Shown piece by piece: positions 16,578 to 25,269 of a DNA stretch of 25,719 nt. Both the position numbers and the translations under genes were made by a program. Numbering within the stretch: position 1 is the stretch's first letter; each line of letters opens with the position of its first letter. The notes under the pieces were generated by a model. It was not told the DNA's origin. It saw only the letters and a list, made by a program, of their open reading frames with translations, and made no database searches. Origin of the DNA: an uncultured Prevotella sp. (GTDB taxonomy: Bacteria; Bacteroidota; Bacteroidia; Bacteroidales; Bacteroidaceae); assembly GCA_934190685.1 (NCBI GenBank), contig CAKPTK010000019.1:1-25719 (forward strand), in the 5' to 3' direction.

Positions 16578-17777
16578 ATGAAAAAAGCATTTTTTAAGAT
16601 CCTTTGGGCACTGCTCGCCATTGTGGCAATTGTGCCCTTCGTTTCATGCTCTGACGACGATGAGCCAGGAATTAAGTCGTATGAGGTGACAGTGAACCTC
16701 ACAATGCCCGAGGGCGTTGACGCAGCTTCGGTGCAGAACCTGCAGATCGTTGCCACCAAGGGTACGGTGAGCGACACCATCAACCTCAGCTCTGCCACAG
16801 CAGAGAAGATAACCCTCGCACAGGGACAGTACACCTTCACCGTGACCGGAAAGATCATGGACGACGCCACAGCTCATGTAGTTGGCACAGGCTCTGCCGA
16901 CGTTTATGCCGACCAGACCGTGACGCTGGCCCTGCAGACTGTCTACCAGTCGCCCCTCGTGTTCAAGGCAATCTTCAACGCAGGCGGCAAGCAATACTAT
17001 ATGAAGGACTCTTATTTTGAGATCGTCAACAACTCCGACGAGGTGCAGTATCTTGACGGACTTATCTTGTCGGCACCCACAGGCAACCAACAAAAGCCTA
17101 ACGCATGGCAGGCAGCCGGCATCACCGACCTCTATGAGTGCGGACAAGGAACGGTGGTTGCCTTCCCCGGAACAAGCGGCGGCAAGGAGTATCCTCTGCA
17201 GCCCGGTGAGAGCGTGGTGGTAGCCAATGATGCCGCCAACCATAGCGAACTCGCTGGTGAAGGAAACCAATGTCCAGACTTGTCGGGTGCCGACTGGGAA
17301 ATTCAAATCACCAACTCTGGCGACCCCTCATACATCGACAAGACCCTTACCGTCATCTTCCAGAGCAACAAATATATGAAGGCGTTTGGATTGGGAGTCT
17401 TCGCACGTGCCTACATTCTGGCCAAACTGCCCGACGGTATGAGTCCTGAGGCTTTCGCCGCTGATCCTGCCAATCTTATGACAACACCCAACACCACATC
17501 CACAATGCAGTATCTGATGATTCCGAGCAAATATGTGCTTGACGCAGTAGACATCTGGAACCCCGAAACCGAAACGCATTATCCTACATTCCTCCCGAAG
17601 GACGACGCACAGGGCGTTCTCGGCTCTGGGGGATATAGTGGAAAGTGTGTAAGAAGAAAGGTGACAAAGATTGTGAACGGTCGCGCCTACTATCAGGACA
17701 CCAACAACTCTTCAAACGACTTCCTCAACAACCAACCCCTCACTCCGGGTGTGAAGCCCACTGAGGTAGATAAGTAA
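16578..17777 (+). CDS. DUF4876 family lipoprotein
   Basis: A 399-residue predicted surface lipoprotein. The lipoprotein signal ends FVSC with the acylated cysteine at residue 24. The following SDDDE resembles the acidic export signal described for surface lipoproteins of Bacteroidetes, so outer-leaflet display is likely. Residues 30-115 look like a beta sandwich (YEVTVNLTMPEG, GQYTFTVTG); residues 125-399 carry the DUF4876 signatures FKAIFNAGGKQYYMKDSYF, VNNSDEVQYLDGL, YPLQPGESVVVANDAANH and SKYVLDAVD. The FEIVNNSDEVQYLDG block is reminiscent of lamin-tail-like folds, which is only an impression. Family function is unknown; its place directly after the receptor (76 bases) suggests a receptor-associated binding protein. 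Confidence 0.87.
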   Translation: MKKAFFKILWALLAIVAIVPFVSCSDDDEPGIKSYEVTVNLTMPEGVDAASVQNLQIVATKGTVSDTINLSSATAEKITLAQGQYTFTVTGKIMDDATAHVVGTGSADVYADQTVTLALQTVYQSPLVFKAIFNAGGKQYYMKDSYFEIVNNSDEVQYLDGLILSAPTGNQQKPNAWQAAGITDLYECGQGTVVAFPGTSGGKEYPLQPGESVVVANDAANHSELAGEGNQCPDLSGADWEIQITNSGDPSYIDKTLTVIFQSNKYMKAFGLGVFARAYILAKLPDGMSPEAFAADPANLMTTPNTTSTMQYLMIPSKYVLDAVDIWNPETETHYPTFLPKDDAQGVLGSGGYSGKCVRRKVTKIVNGRAYYQDTNNSSNDFLNNQPLTPGVKPTEVDK

Positions 17778-17788
17778 TCTCCATTAGC

Positions 17789-17868
17789 TGACGAGGAGAC
17801 AAGGAGCTATGCCTGCGCAAGTCGACGAAACGTTGATGACGCAAGCATATTTCCTCGTCTCCTCATCA
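17789..17868 (+). repeat. Long imperfect inverted repeat between DUF4876 and DUF6850 genes
   Basis: Bases 17789-17817 pair with 17840-17868 in constant register, with three mismatches in 29 positions (17792/17865, 17801/17856, 17807/17850), one G.U at 17806/17851, and a further mismatch at 17813/17844. The loop carries its own stem, TCGACG-AAA-CGTTGA (17822-17836, one G.U). The whole forms an 80-base hairpin in RNA. It is followed by ACTTTAATAAAAA rather than a clean T tract. TGACGAGGA (17789-17797) is also perfectly complementary to TCCTCGTCA at 17890-17898, just ahead of the next gene, so two alternative structures are possible. Attenuator, RNA-processing site or dispersed intergenic repeat are the options. 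Confidence 0.7.
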
Positions 17869-17925
17869 CTTTAATAAAAAGGAAAAACATCCTCGTCAAC
17901 TTGTATTCATGTCACTTTTATAACA

Positions 17926-19524
17926 ATGAACAAATATCTGATGTTATGTGTCATGGCTGCCCTCACGGCACAGGCCAAGGCACAAACCGAATTTGCCAAT
18001 GCCGCAGACCTGTGGCATGATGGTGCTGTGAACGAACTCTTCAACATTCGTTACCATAGCATCAACCCCACACGCTTAGCCTACAACCGCCTTCTGACCA
18101 CGGGCGAGGCTCTTGTCAGCTACGATCTCTCGCGAGGCGATTTCCACAACGCCGGGACATCAGGTCATGTGAACAACCTCAACGTGCAGCTCGGCGGACT
18201 GAAACACTTTGAGCGTGTTGACGTGTCGGGCTATCTGTGCTACACAAACACAAATTATAAAAAACAGGAGTGGAACTCAACACTTTTCCTTAACACGAAC
18301 AACCCGTTTGTGATTGCCGACTCTGTGGCCAGCGACGGCAACACAGAGACATTCGCCATGGGCGCGGCACTCTCTTACCGATTCACCCAGAAGATAAAGG
18401 GCGGACTTGGAGCAGGCTTGACTGTGGGCAGCCTCAGCGACCAGGTTGACCCGCGCCCCAAGACCAACACCTCACGGTTCAACCTCACGGCAGGTGCCGA
18501 CGCCATGCTTTCCACGGCGTGGACACTCGGACTGGCAGCCCGCGTGGAGCTGCTTAGCAGCAATCTCTCCTACATCAACGTGAATCCGCTCAACAACCAC
18601 CGCTATTTCCTCATGAAGGGAATGGGCGACTATTACCGCCGCTCCAGCAACGAAGACTCGAACTATCAGCGCGAATACAAGGGCACAACCTTCTCGAGTG
18701 AACTGTCGGCCACATTCAAACCCTCCGGTTCTCCCTTCCAGAATGTAGTGTTGCTGTCGGCTGCAGCCGGCGACGAGAAGGCTACTGACGGCGGCTCGGC
18801 ATATACGTTCAAGGGCGGCGACTACCGTTTCAGCCGCTTCTCCCTCAAAGACCGCCTCATGTTCTCCAATAACGAGCGTGTGCTCCACAACATTATTGTG
18901 GGTGCAGAGATGGGCAGCGGCAACTCCGACTGGTACGACCAAAAGAAACGCACCGACACAGAGCACGGCAACATCTCTTACTATGAGATACTGAACAAGT
19001 CACGCATACAGAAGCAACAGGACATGACCGCTACAGCCGAATATCGTTTCGACCGTCTCACCGACGGACACTGTGACTTCTACGCCTCACTGCTCGCCAC
19101 GCTCGCCAACACCACCATAAAGCACTACAACGACAACGGACAGCAGAAGCAGCAGTGGAATAACCTTGGCCTATACCTGACCGTAGGCAAGCATTTCACC
19201 CTCGGTAAGGGGGTGTTGAGCGCTCAGCTCGCTGCCGGATATGTCATGCCGATGAAAGACCGTCTGTTTGCCACCGGTACCAACGTGTCGGGCCGCGACG
19301 ACATCACAGGAGTGTATGTGACACGACAGTTCGAGTATGCCTCTGCCAAGCGTGTGCGCCTCGGCGGTTCCGCCGACTACAATTTCCCCGTGGCCAAGGC
19401 CGTGCGCCTGGGTTTGTTCGGAAAGATCCACTCCACGCTCTATGAGGACGACGCGCAGTATTGCACTGCGCTGAAGTCAACCTCGTTCACACGGGGCGAA
19501 TTTGGAGTGTATGCAAACTTTTAA
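17926..19524 (+). CDS. DUF6850 family outer-membrane beta-barrel protein
   Basis: A 532-residue exported protein with a clear signal peptide (residues 1-19, MNKYLMLCVMAALTAQAKAQ, cleavage before Q or T). The mature part is made of alternating strands with aromatic girdle residues, as in an outer-membrane barrel. The blocks NPFVIADSVASDGNTE, GLGAGLTVGSLSDQ and DPRPKTNTSRFNLT match what I recall of the DUF6850 family. No enzymatic motif is visible. It lies third in the operon, 148 bases after the DUF4876 gene with the long hairpin between them. Receptor, DUF4876 and DUF6850 together form a recurring set in Bacteroidetes whose substrate has not been established to my knowledge. Confidence 0.83.
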   Translation: MNKYLMLCVMAALTAQAKAQTEFANAADLWHDGAVNELFNIRYHSINPTRLAYNRLLTTGEALVSYDLSRGDFHNAGTSGHVNNLNVQLGGLKHFERVDVSGYLCYTNTNYKKQEWNSTLFLNTNNPFVIADSVASDGNTETFAMGAALSYRFTQKIKGGLGAGLTVGSLSDQVDPRPKTNTSRFNLTAGADAMLSTAWTLGLAARVELLSSNLSYINVNPLNNHRYFLMKGMGDYYRRSSNEDSNYQREYKGTTFSSELSATFKPSGSPFQNVVLLSAAAGDEKATDGGSAYTFKGGDYRFSRFSLKDRLMFSNNERVLHNIIVGAEMGSGNSDWYDQKKRTDTEHGNISYYEILNKSRIQKQQDMTATAEYRFDRLTDGHCDFYASLLATLANTTIKHYNDNGQQKQQWNNLGLYLTVGKHFTLGKGVLSAQLAAGYVMPMKDRLFATGTNVSGRDDITGVYVTRQFEYASAKRVRLGGSADYNFPVAKAVRLGLFGKIHSTLYEDDAQYCTALKSTSFTRGEFGVYANF

Positions 19525-19578
19525 AAGGTTAATGAATCAAGAAGTTCAGCCCAATGCATCATGCGGCTGATTCCCATT

Positions 19579-21534
19579 ATGAATAAGGTTTTAAATTATT
19601 TACTATTGTCCACGGCAAGACTCCGATTGTCGTATCTTTGCGCTGTCCTTTTGCTGGCGGCCACTGTTGCCAGTGCCAAGGAAGGAGTGGCGGTGGTGGT
19701 TGACGCGGTGAGCTATGGCAAGGCACGCGCCGAACTTGACGGCTACGTGAAGGCGCTTGAACAGAAGCAGGGCTACAAGGTGTATGTCGTGGTGGACCGC
19801 TGGCAGGTGCCCGACAGTCTGCGCGCCCGACTCATGGAACTGCACTCGCAGCGACGCGATGCCATAGTAGGCGCGGTACTCATCGGCGACATACCTGTGC
19901 CGATGGTACGCGACGCACAGTATCTCACGTCGGCCTTTAAGATGGACCAGACACGCGACCGGCGTGAGTCGTCCGTGCCCAGCGACCGATTCTACGACGA
20001 CTTCAGCCTGCGCTTCACCCCACTCGGCAAGGACGAATCGCTGCCATACTATTATTATTCGCTTTCCGCCGAAGGCTCGCAACGGCTATCGCCCGACATC
20101 TTCAGCGGACGCATCCGCCCTACTGATGCAGGAGGTACTTCGCGCTATGACAAGCTGCGTGCCTATCTGCGCAAGGCCACAGCGGCCAAGCTCAATCCAG
20201 AACGGTTCGGCTCTGTGTTCGTGTTCACCGGCGACGGCAGCATATCGGAGTCGAAGCCTGCCCACATTGACGAGTTCCGAGGGCTGGTGGAGCATTTCCC
20301 CCAGCTCTCTGCCCAACCCGGAGCTTTCAGCTACATGGACTACGACGATGCCGCCCCAATACGTTTCCGCATGATGGACGAGCTTACGCGTCCCGACTTG
20401 AGTTTGGCGGTGCTTCACCATCATGGCGACTGGGATACCCAGTATCTCAACATGCGCACAAACGACAACCTCACGCTTGACGAGATAAACAAGTATAATT
20501 TCCGTCCCAACGCCCGTTGCGTGGTGTTCGACGCCTGTTTCAACGGTTCGTTCCACCGTGACGACTGCATTGCCGATGAGTATATCTTCCGTGACGGCAA
20601 GACGGTGGCCACACTGGCAGGGAGTGTGAACATCATCCAGGACAAGTGGTACGACCGTTACCTTGGTCTGTTGGCCTGTGGTGTGAACATAGGCTACATA
20701 AACCAGCACACCGCCTACCTTGAGTCCCACGTCATCGGCGACCCTACGTTCACCTTTCTGCCCACGCCCCCGGCCAAAGGCTCTGCCGACCTCCTGTGCC
20801 GCGACATGCTTGAGCACGCTTCAAGCTACTCTGATCAGTCTCTCCTGCACACGCTCCGCACGTCACCTCTGGCCACTGTGCGCCTCCAGGCTTTCACCAT
20901 GCTCACCGACCGCCGCTCAAGTCTTCTCGACGAAGCCATAGCAACGGCTCTTGATGACAACTACGAGATGTTGCAGCGGTTTGCCGTGAACGTGATGGCC
21001 AAGCGCGGTAGCGACAGCCTTGTTCCGGCCTTCGCCCGGCTGCTCACTCGCACAAACCTCTCCAAGCGCGTGGCCTTCAATGCCGACCAGGCCATACAGT
21101 TCTTCAACAAGCGGCTGCTTGCCGTGGCGGTTGACAGCTGTCTGGCACAGATAGAGGGACGGCTCGTGAAGCCTGACTCGTTCTGCGCCGCCGTGCGTGG
21201 ACAGATAGAAAAGATGGGGGCACGTTGGGACAACGACATCATGCGGTTGCTCAACGACAGTCTCGACCACAAGCACGCCCTGCGTCAGGCCGGGTACATG
21301 CGCATTTACTGTCCGGCTTACCTGTTGCCGAAGGTGGCCGAATACACCCTACGTTGTTCCGACAACGATGTGCGCAAGGCTCTCCTCGATGTTATGGGGT
21401 GGCACTGTTTGGCCTATACATCAGGTGTGTGTCTTGAAGTGGCACGCCAGATGGAAGCCGACCAGTTGCTGTCGCAGGATGTAAGGGACGAGGCAAGACG
21501 GTGCGTATCGCGCATCGCAAATGAGAATTTCTGA
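19579..21534 (+). CDS. Exported gingipain-like (clan CD) cysteine peptidase with HEAT-like repeats, short paralog
   Basis: A 651-residue protein with a signal-like N-terminus (LSYLCAVLLLAATVASA), then a gingipain-type (C25-like) domain starting GVAVVVDAVSYGKA. The catalytic dyad of clan CD is visible as LHHHGDWDTQ (H282) and FDACFNGSF (C320), followed by TVATLAGSVN and ESHVIGDPTF, which close the fold. Residues from about 410 onward look like HEAT-type helical repeats (TVRLQAFTML, LQRFAVNVMAKRG, LVPAFARLL). I chose ATG 19579; an in-frame ATG at 19561 adds six residues. There is no lipobox and no type IX secretion tail, so the periplasm is the default location. It is 38 residues from His to Cys versus 103 in its downstream paralog. 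Confidence 0.85.
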   Translation: MNKVLNYLLLSTARLRLSYLCAVLLLAATVASAKEGVAVVVDAVSYGKARAELDGYVKALEQKQGYKVYVVVDRWQVPDSLRARLMELHSQRRDAIVGAVLIGDIPVPMVRDAQYLTSAFKMDQTRDRRESSVPSDRFYDDFSLRFTPLGKDESLPYYYYSLSAEGSQRLSPDIFSGRIRPTDAGGTSRYDKLRAYLRKATAAKLNPERFGSVFVFTGDGSISESKPAHIDEFRGLVEHFPQLSAQPGAFSYMDYDDAAPIRFRMMDELTRPDLSLAVLHHHGDWDTQYLNMRTNDNLTLDEINKYNFRPNARCVVFDACFNGSFHRDDCIADEYIFRDGKTVATLAGSVNIIQDKWYDRYLGLLACGVNIGYINQHTAYLESHVIGDPTFTFLPTPPAKGSADLLCRDMLEHASSYSDQSLLHTLRTSPLATVRLQAFTMLTDRRSSLLDEAIATALDDNYEMLQRFAVNVMAKRGSDSLVPAFARLLTRTNLSKRVAFNADQAIQFFNKRLLAVAVDSCLAQIEGRLVKPDSFCAAVRGQIEKMGARWDNDIMRLLNDSLDHKHALRQAGYMRIYCPAYLLPKVAEYTLRCSDNDVRKALLDVMGWHCLAYTSGVCLEVARQMEADQLLSQDVRDEARRCVSRIANENF

Positions 21535-21552
21535 ATTTTAAAGTTTTGATTT

Positions 21553-23733
21553 ATGAGCTATAACTATAAGAAAATATTTTTAGCGTTTGTGACTGCCGTT
21601 TCATTCCTGTCGGCACAGGCACGCGACGGCTTTGCCATCGTCATTGACCAAAAGAGCTACAATGAGGCAAAAACACAGGTTGACGCCTATGCCTCGGCTG
21701 TGGAACAACTTCACGGCATGAAATCCTACATCGTGATTGACCGCTGGCAGGTGCCCGACAGCATTCGCGCCACACTCATCCGCATGCACTCGCAGAAGCA
21801 GGACCCCGTGATTGGGGCCGTGTTCGTGGGCGACATTCCCGTGGCCATGGTGCGCGACGCGCAGCACATGACGAGTGCCTTCAAGATGGACCAGCGGCGC
21901 GACCGCCGCGAGTCCTCTGTGCCGAGTGATCGCTATTATGACGACTTCGGACTGAAGTTTCGTCCGCTGGGCAAGGATGAAGCTAAGCCTTATTTCTACT
22001 ACTCGCTCACTGCCGATAGCCGCCAGAATCTGCAACCCACCATTTTCAGTGGGCGCATACGACCAACCGATGCGGGAGGCACCTCGCGTTATGAGAAGTT
22101 GCGCGCCTACCTCACCAAACTGGTGGAGGAGAAGCGTGGCCAACATCGTCTACAACAGATGTTCTATTTCAGCGGACACGGCTACATCAGTGAGTCAAAG
22201 GTGGCACGCATTGACGAGAAAAACTCTTATCTGGAGCATTTTCCCGAGCTGCGCGGACGTGTCAACCGCATTGGCTATCTTGACCACAGCGACCGCAACC
22301 CCATCAAGACCATGCTCATGGACGAACTGATGCGCACCGACCTCGACCTCGCCGTGCTCCACCACCACGGCTACTGGGACACCCAGTATCTCAACAACCT
22401 CGTGAAACCGCAGACGGTGCGTGCCGCCAAGGATTTCATCATGCGCTACTGCCGCGAGCACATCTACGAGGCCAAGCAGCGCGGCAAGAACACCGATTCG
22501 CTGCGCGTTGCTTTGGAGAAGAAATTTGACCTGCCGGCATCATGGCTTGCCGATGCCCTCGACCCCAAACTCACGGAGCAGGACTCGCTGGCTGAGGCTG
22601 CTGCAGACCTCCATCTGGAGGATTTCAAGGGCTACGGCTTCCGTCCCAACGTTCCGGTGGTGGTGATTGACGCCTGCTTCTGCGGCTCGTTCCACAAGGA
22701 CGACTGCATAGCCAACGAGTATCTGTTTCAGCCGGGACATACCGTGGTGTGCATTGCCAACACGGTGAACGTGCTTCAGGACAAGTGGAGTGACCGTCTG
22801 CTCGGACTGTTGAGCAACGGCGGCTGCGCGGGCGACATCGCGCGTTACAGCACATATTTGGAGTCCCACGTCATCGGCGACCCCACCTTCCGCTTCGCTT
22901 CCGCCGACGGCAAGGCTCTCGACCTCGACCACATCATCAACGAGGACAAACCCTCGGTGTGGAAGAAGCTGCTCAACAACGACCATCCTGACATTCAGTC
23001 TCTGACCATCGAGCACCTTTTCCGCCACGGACTCATCTCGTCAGCCAAGCTGCGCTCCATCTATGAGTCTTCACCCTATGCCACAGTGCGCCTTCAAGCT
23101 CTGGAAAAACTTGCGCTTGCGGGCGATGACAATTTCATTGAGGTGCTGAAGGAGGCGTCGCAGGATAGTCATGAGCTGGTGCAACGACAGGCCCTTCGTC
23201 TTATCGGCAAGAGTGGTGACGAGCGTCTCATTCCGGTACTGATGAAGGTGTGCATAAGCAACAACACGTCAGACCGCTGTAACTTCAACGCTATGGCCGA
23301 CCTCAGCGTGTTCCCCAAGGACAAGCTGCTGGCCGAGTTCGACCGCCAGTTTAGTTCGCCCTCCGTGTGCTACATGCAGAAGGATAGCGTGTGCGCAAAG
23401 ATTCGCCGCACCATTGAGCGCAGTGCCGACAAGTGGACTGAGGACACTGAGTTGATTGTCAACCCCTCGACCATGGCCAAGAGACGCATTCAGCTAATCC
23501 GACAGCGCCGCAACTACATGGTGCATGACCTCATTCCGATGCTCATCGACTATCTGCCCAAGGCCGACACCGACTCGCAGAGGGCTCTGCTTGAGGCTTT
23601 CGGCTGGCACAACTATTCGTTCATGGCACCGCGCATGATTGAGGCTGCCAAGGCCATCGCTGCCGACACCAACTGTGACGAGACTGTGCGCGAGGAGGCC
23701 GTCAAGACCATTGTGCGACTGGAACACAAGTAG
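21553..23733 (+). CDS. Exported gingipain-like (clan CD) cysteine peptidase with HEAT-like repeats, long paralog
   Basis: A 726-residue tandem paralog of the preceding gene, 18 bases downstream. The signal peptide (IFLAFVTAVSFLSAQA) is clean; the mature protein begins RDGFAIVIDQKSYNEA. Catalytic residues are H272 in LHHHGYWDTQ and C375 in IDACFCGSF. Blocks shared almost unchanged with the paralog include DRWQVPDS, FKMDQ-RDRRESSVPSDR, SGRIRPTDAGGTSRY and LESHVIGDPTF. About 65 extra residues (roughly 280-345, helical and charged, with FIMRYCREHIYEAKQRG) are inserted between the catalytic His and Cys. The C-terminal third carries HEAT-like helices (TVRLQALEKLA, VQRQALRLIGKSGDERLIPVL). No type IX tail or lipobox is present. 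The substrate preference cannot be read from sequence. Confidence 0.87.
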   Translation: MSYNYKKIFLAFVTAVSFLSAQARDGFAIVIDQKSYNEAKTQVDAYASAVEQLHGMKSYIVIDRWQVPDSIRATLIRMHSQKQDPVIGAVFVGDIPVAMVRDAQHMTSAFKMDQRRDRRESSVPSDRYYDDFGLKFRPLGKDEAKPYFYYSLTADSRQNLQPTIFSGRIRPTDAGGTSRYEKLRAYLTKLVEEKRGQHRLQQMFYFSGHGYISESKVARIDEKNSYLEHFPELRGRVNRIGYLDHSDRNPIKTMLMDELMRTDLDLAVLHHHGYWDTQYLNNLVKPQTVRAAKDFIMRYCREHIYEAKQRGKNTDSLRVALEKKFDLPASWLADALDPKLTEQDSLAEAAADLHLEDFKGYGFRPNVPVVVIDACFCGSFHKDDCIANEYLFQPGHTVVCIANTVNVLQDKWSDRLLGLLSNGGCAGDIARYSTYLESHVIGDPTFRFASADGKALDLDHIINEDKPSVWKKLLNNDHPDIQSLTIEHLFRHGLISSAKLRSIYESSPYATVRLQALEKLALAGDDNFIEVLKEASQDSHELVQRQALRLIGKSGDERLIPVLMKVCISNNTSDRCNFNAMADLSVFPKDKLLAEFDRQFSSPSVCYMQKDSVCAKIRRTIERSADKWTEDTELIVNPSTMAKRRIQLIRQRRNYMVHDLIPMLIDYLPKADTDSQRALLEAFGWHNYSFMAPRMIEAAKAIAADTNCDETVREEAVKTIVRLEHK

Positions 23734-23758
23734 TATTGGTTTCTAACATTATGACAAT

Positions 23759-25267
23759 ATGAAACTCAGACAATCACTGCTCCTTTTTTTCATGATGGTT
23801 TCGGCAGTTGCTGGAGCGCAGACCATCGTGCGCAAGGCTTATCCCGCGCCCGAGGTTACGCCCGAGGTGAGGCACATACGCTCCACCATGCGTTCCATGT
23901 GCGTGGATGCGTCGGAGGTGACGCTGCCTGAGGCCGTTGACAACTCCAGGAACAAGTATTTTCCGCCCATCATCAACCAGGACGGCGGCTCTTGCGCACA
24001 GGCTTCGAGCATAGGCTATGTGTTCACCTACGAGGTGAACCGTCTGCTCGACCGCGACGCCTCGGTATCGGCCGACAACCGTTTCTCCTACAAGTTCTCA
24101 TGGAACATGCTCAACGATGGCGAGGACCAGGGCGGTTTTGCCGAGCAGGGCTTCTTCCTTGCGCAGCGGTACGGCATGATGACCGAGGCCGACTACGGTG
24201 ATTCTGGGCTGTACCAGTTTCGTTGGGCCTCGGGCTATGACAAGTACTTGAAGGCCATGCGCTACCGCGTGAAGGAAATTCTCTCTTTCGATGCCTCCAA
24301 CCTCGTCTCGCTCAAGCGGTGGCTCTACGATGCTGCTGACGGCAGCAGCGTAGGCGGTCTGCTCACATTCTCCACGCAGTCGAGCGGATGGGCCATCAAC
24401 GACCGCTACGAAGGCCCCTCAAAGACGGGCTATCACTCGTTGCTCACGCGTCTGGCTACAAGCGGGGCGCATGCTATGACCATCGTGGGCTATGATGACC
24501 TCGTTGAGTTCACGGACCCTGACGGTGCGACGCACAAGGGGGCGTTCATCGTGGCCAACACCTGGGGTACCTTCTCCCATGACAACGGTCGTTTCTACCT
24601 GCCCTACTGGTTCTTCACAGACCACCAACACACCGACCTCGTGCTGTCGAGCAAGATGCAAGCCGTGCGCGTTGCAACCTACGAACCGAAGGCGGTGTTC
24701 AAGATACGGCTGAAGTACAGCTCGCGCAACGACCTGTCCTTCGGTACTACTTTCCGTAACGACGGCAATACCACCTCCACACCACAATATGCCTACGCCC
24801 AGGCCTTCTTCAATGCTGGTGGCGACTACCCCATGCAGGGGCAGTATCTCGGCGACGAGATTGAGATTGCCATCGACGCATCCGACAAGGTTGAAACCTC
24901 TGCTACCGATGACGATGTGTTCTTCCTTGCCGTGAAGAAGGCTGCCATTGGCAAGACCGTGGGTGACGGAATGGTGGAAACCGTGTCGCTCATCGACTAT
25001 CGCGGTCCGGAGCCTGTGGAGCACGAGTGTGTGGCGACAAGCCTTCCAACGGCTGTGAAGGCGGGTGTCACAGCGTTCTATGTCAAATTGTCCGACAATC
25101 GCAAGAGACGCTACATAGTGTCGGCTTCGCCCTACAGGTATGAGGAGAACGGCGTCGTGTCGCCGCGCACATTTGTGGTGCGCACCGCCGACGGCAAGGC
25201 CATGAAGATTGGCTTCGGCAACATGACGGCGGACGGCCAGCAGGTGGACATCAGAAGTGGTGACTAA
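23759..25267 (+). CDS. Exported papain-like (family C1) cysteine peptidase
   Basis: A 502-residue protein with a signal peptide (residues 1-20, ending VAGA before QT), a short pro-like segment, and a papain-type domain. The oxyanion glutamine and nucleophile are in INQDGGSCAQAS (Q74, C79), the catalytic histidine in GAHAMTIVGYDD (H238), and the asparagine in VANTWGTFSHDNGRFYLPY (N267). The Gln-to-Cys spacing is five residues rather than the six of papain. The tryptophan that follows the cysteine in papain is replaced by Ala-Gln. About 200 residues after the peptidase domain are beta-rich and unrecognised (FKIRLKYSSRNDLSFG onward). It ends IRSGD without a type IX tail. It sits 25 bases after the clan CD pair and 63 bases before the HmuY-like gene. 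Confidence 0.85.
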   Translation: MKLRQSLLLFFMMVSAVAGAQTIVRKAYPAPEVTPEVRHIRSTMRSMCVDASEVTLPEAVDNSRNKYFPPIINQDGGSCAQASSIGYVFTYEVNRLLDRDASVSADNRFSYKFSWNMLNDGEDQGGFAEQGFFLAQRYGMMTEADYGDSGLYQFRWASGYDKYLKAMRYRVKEILSFDASNLVSLKRWLYDAADGSSVGGLLTFSTQSSGWAINDRYEGPSKTGYHSLLTRLATSGAHAMTIVGYDDLVEFTDPDGATHKGAFIVANTWGTFSHDNGRFYLPYWFFTDHQHTDLVLSSKMQAVRVATYEPKAVFKIRLKYSSRNDLSFGTTFRNDGNTTSTPQYAYAQAFFNAGGDYPMQGQYLGDEIEIAIDASDKVETSATDDDVFFLAVKKAAIGKTVGDGMVETVSLIDYRGPEPVEHECVATSLPTAVKAGVTAFYVKLSDNRKRRYIVSASPYRYEENGVVSPRTFVVRTADGKAMKIGFGNMTADGQQVDIRSGD

Positions 25268-25269
25268 AA

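Noticed and set aside
13673..17777. SusC/SusD-type glycan utilisation pair
   Set aside because: The lipoprotein after the receptor lacks SusD helical TPR-like features and matches DUF4876; no glycan-active enzymes are present.
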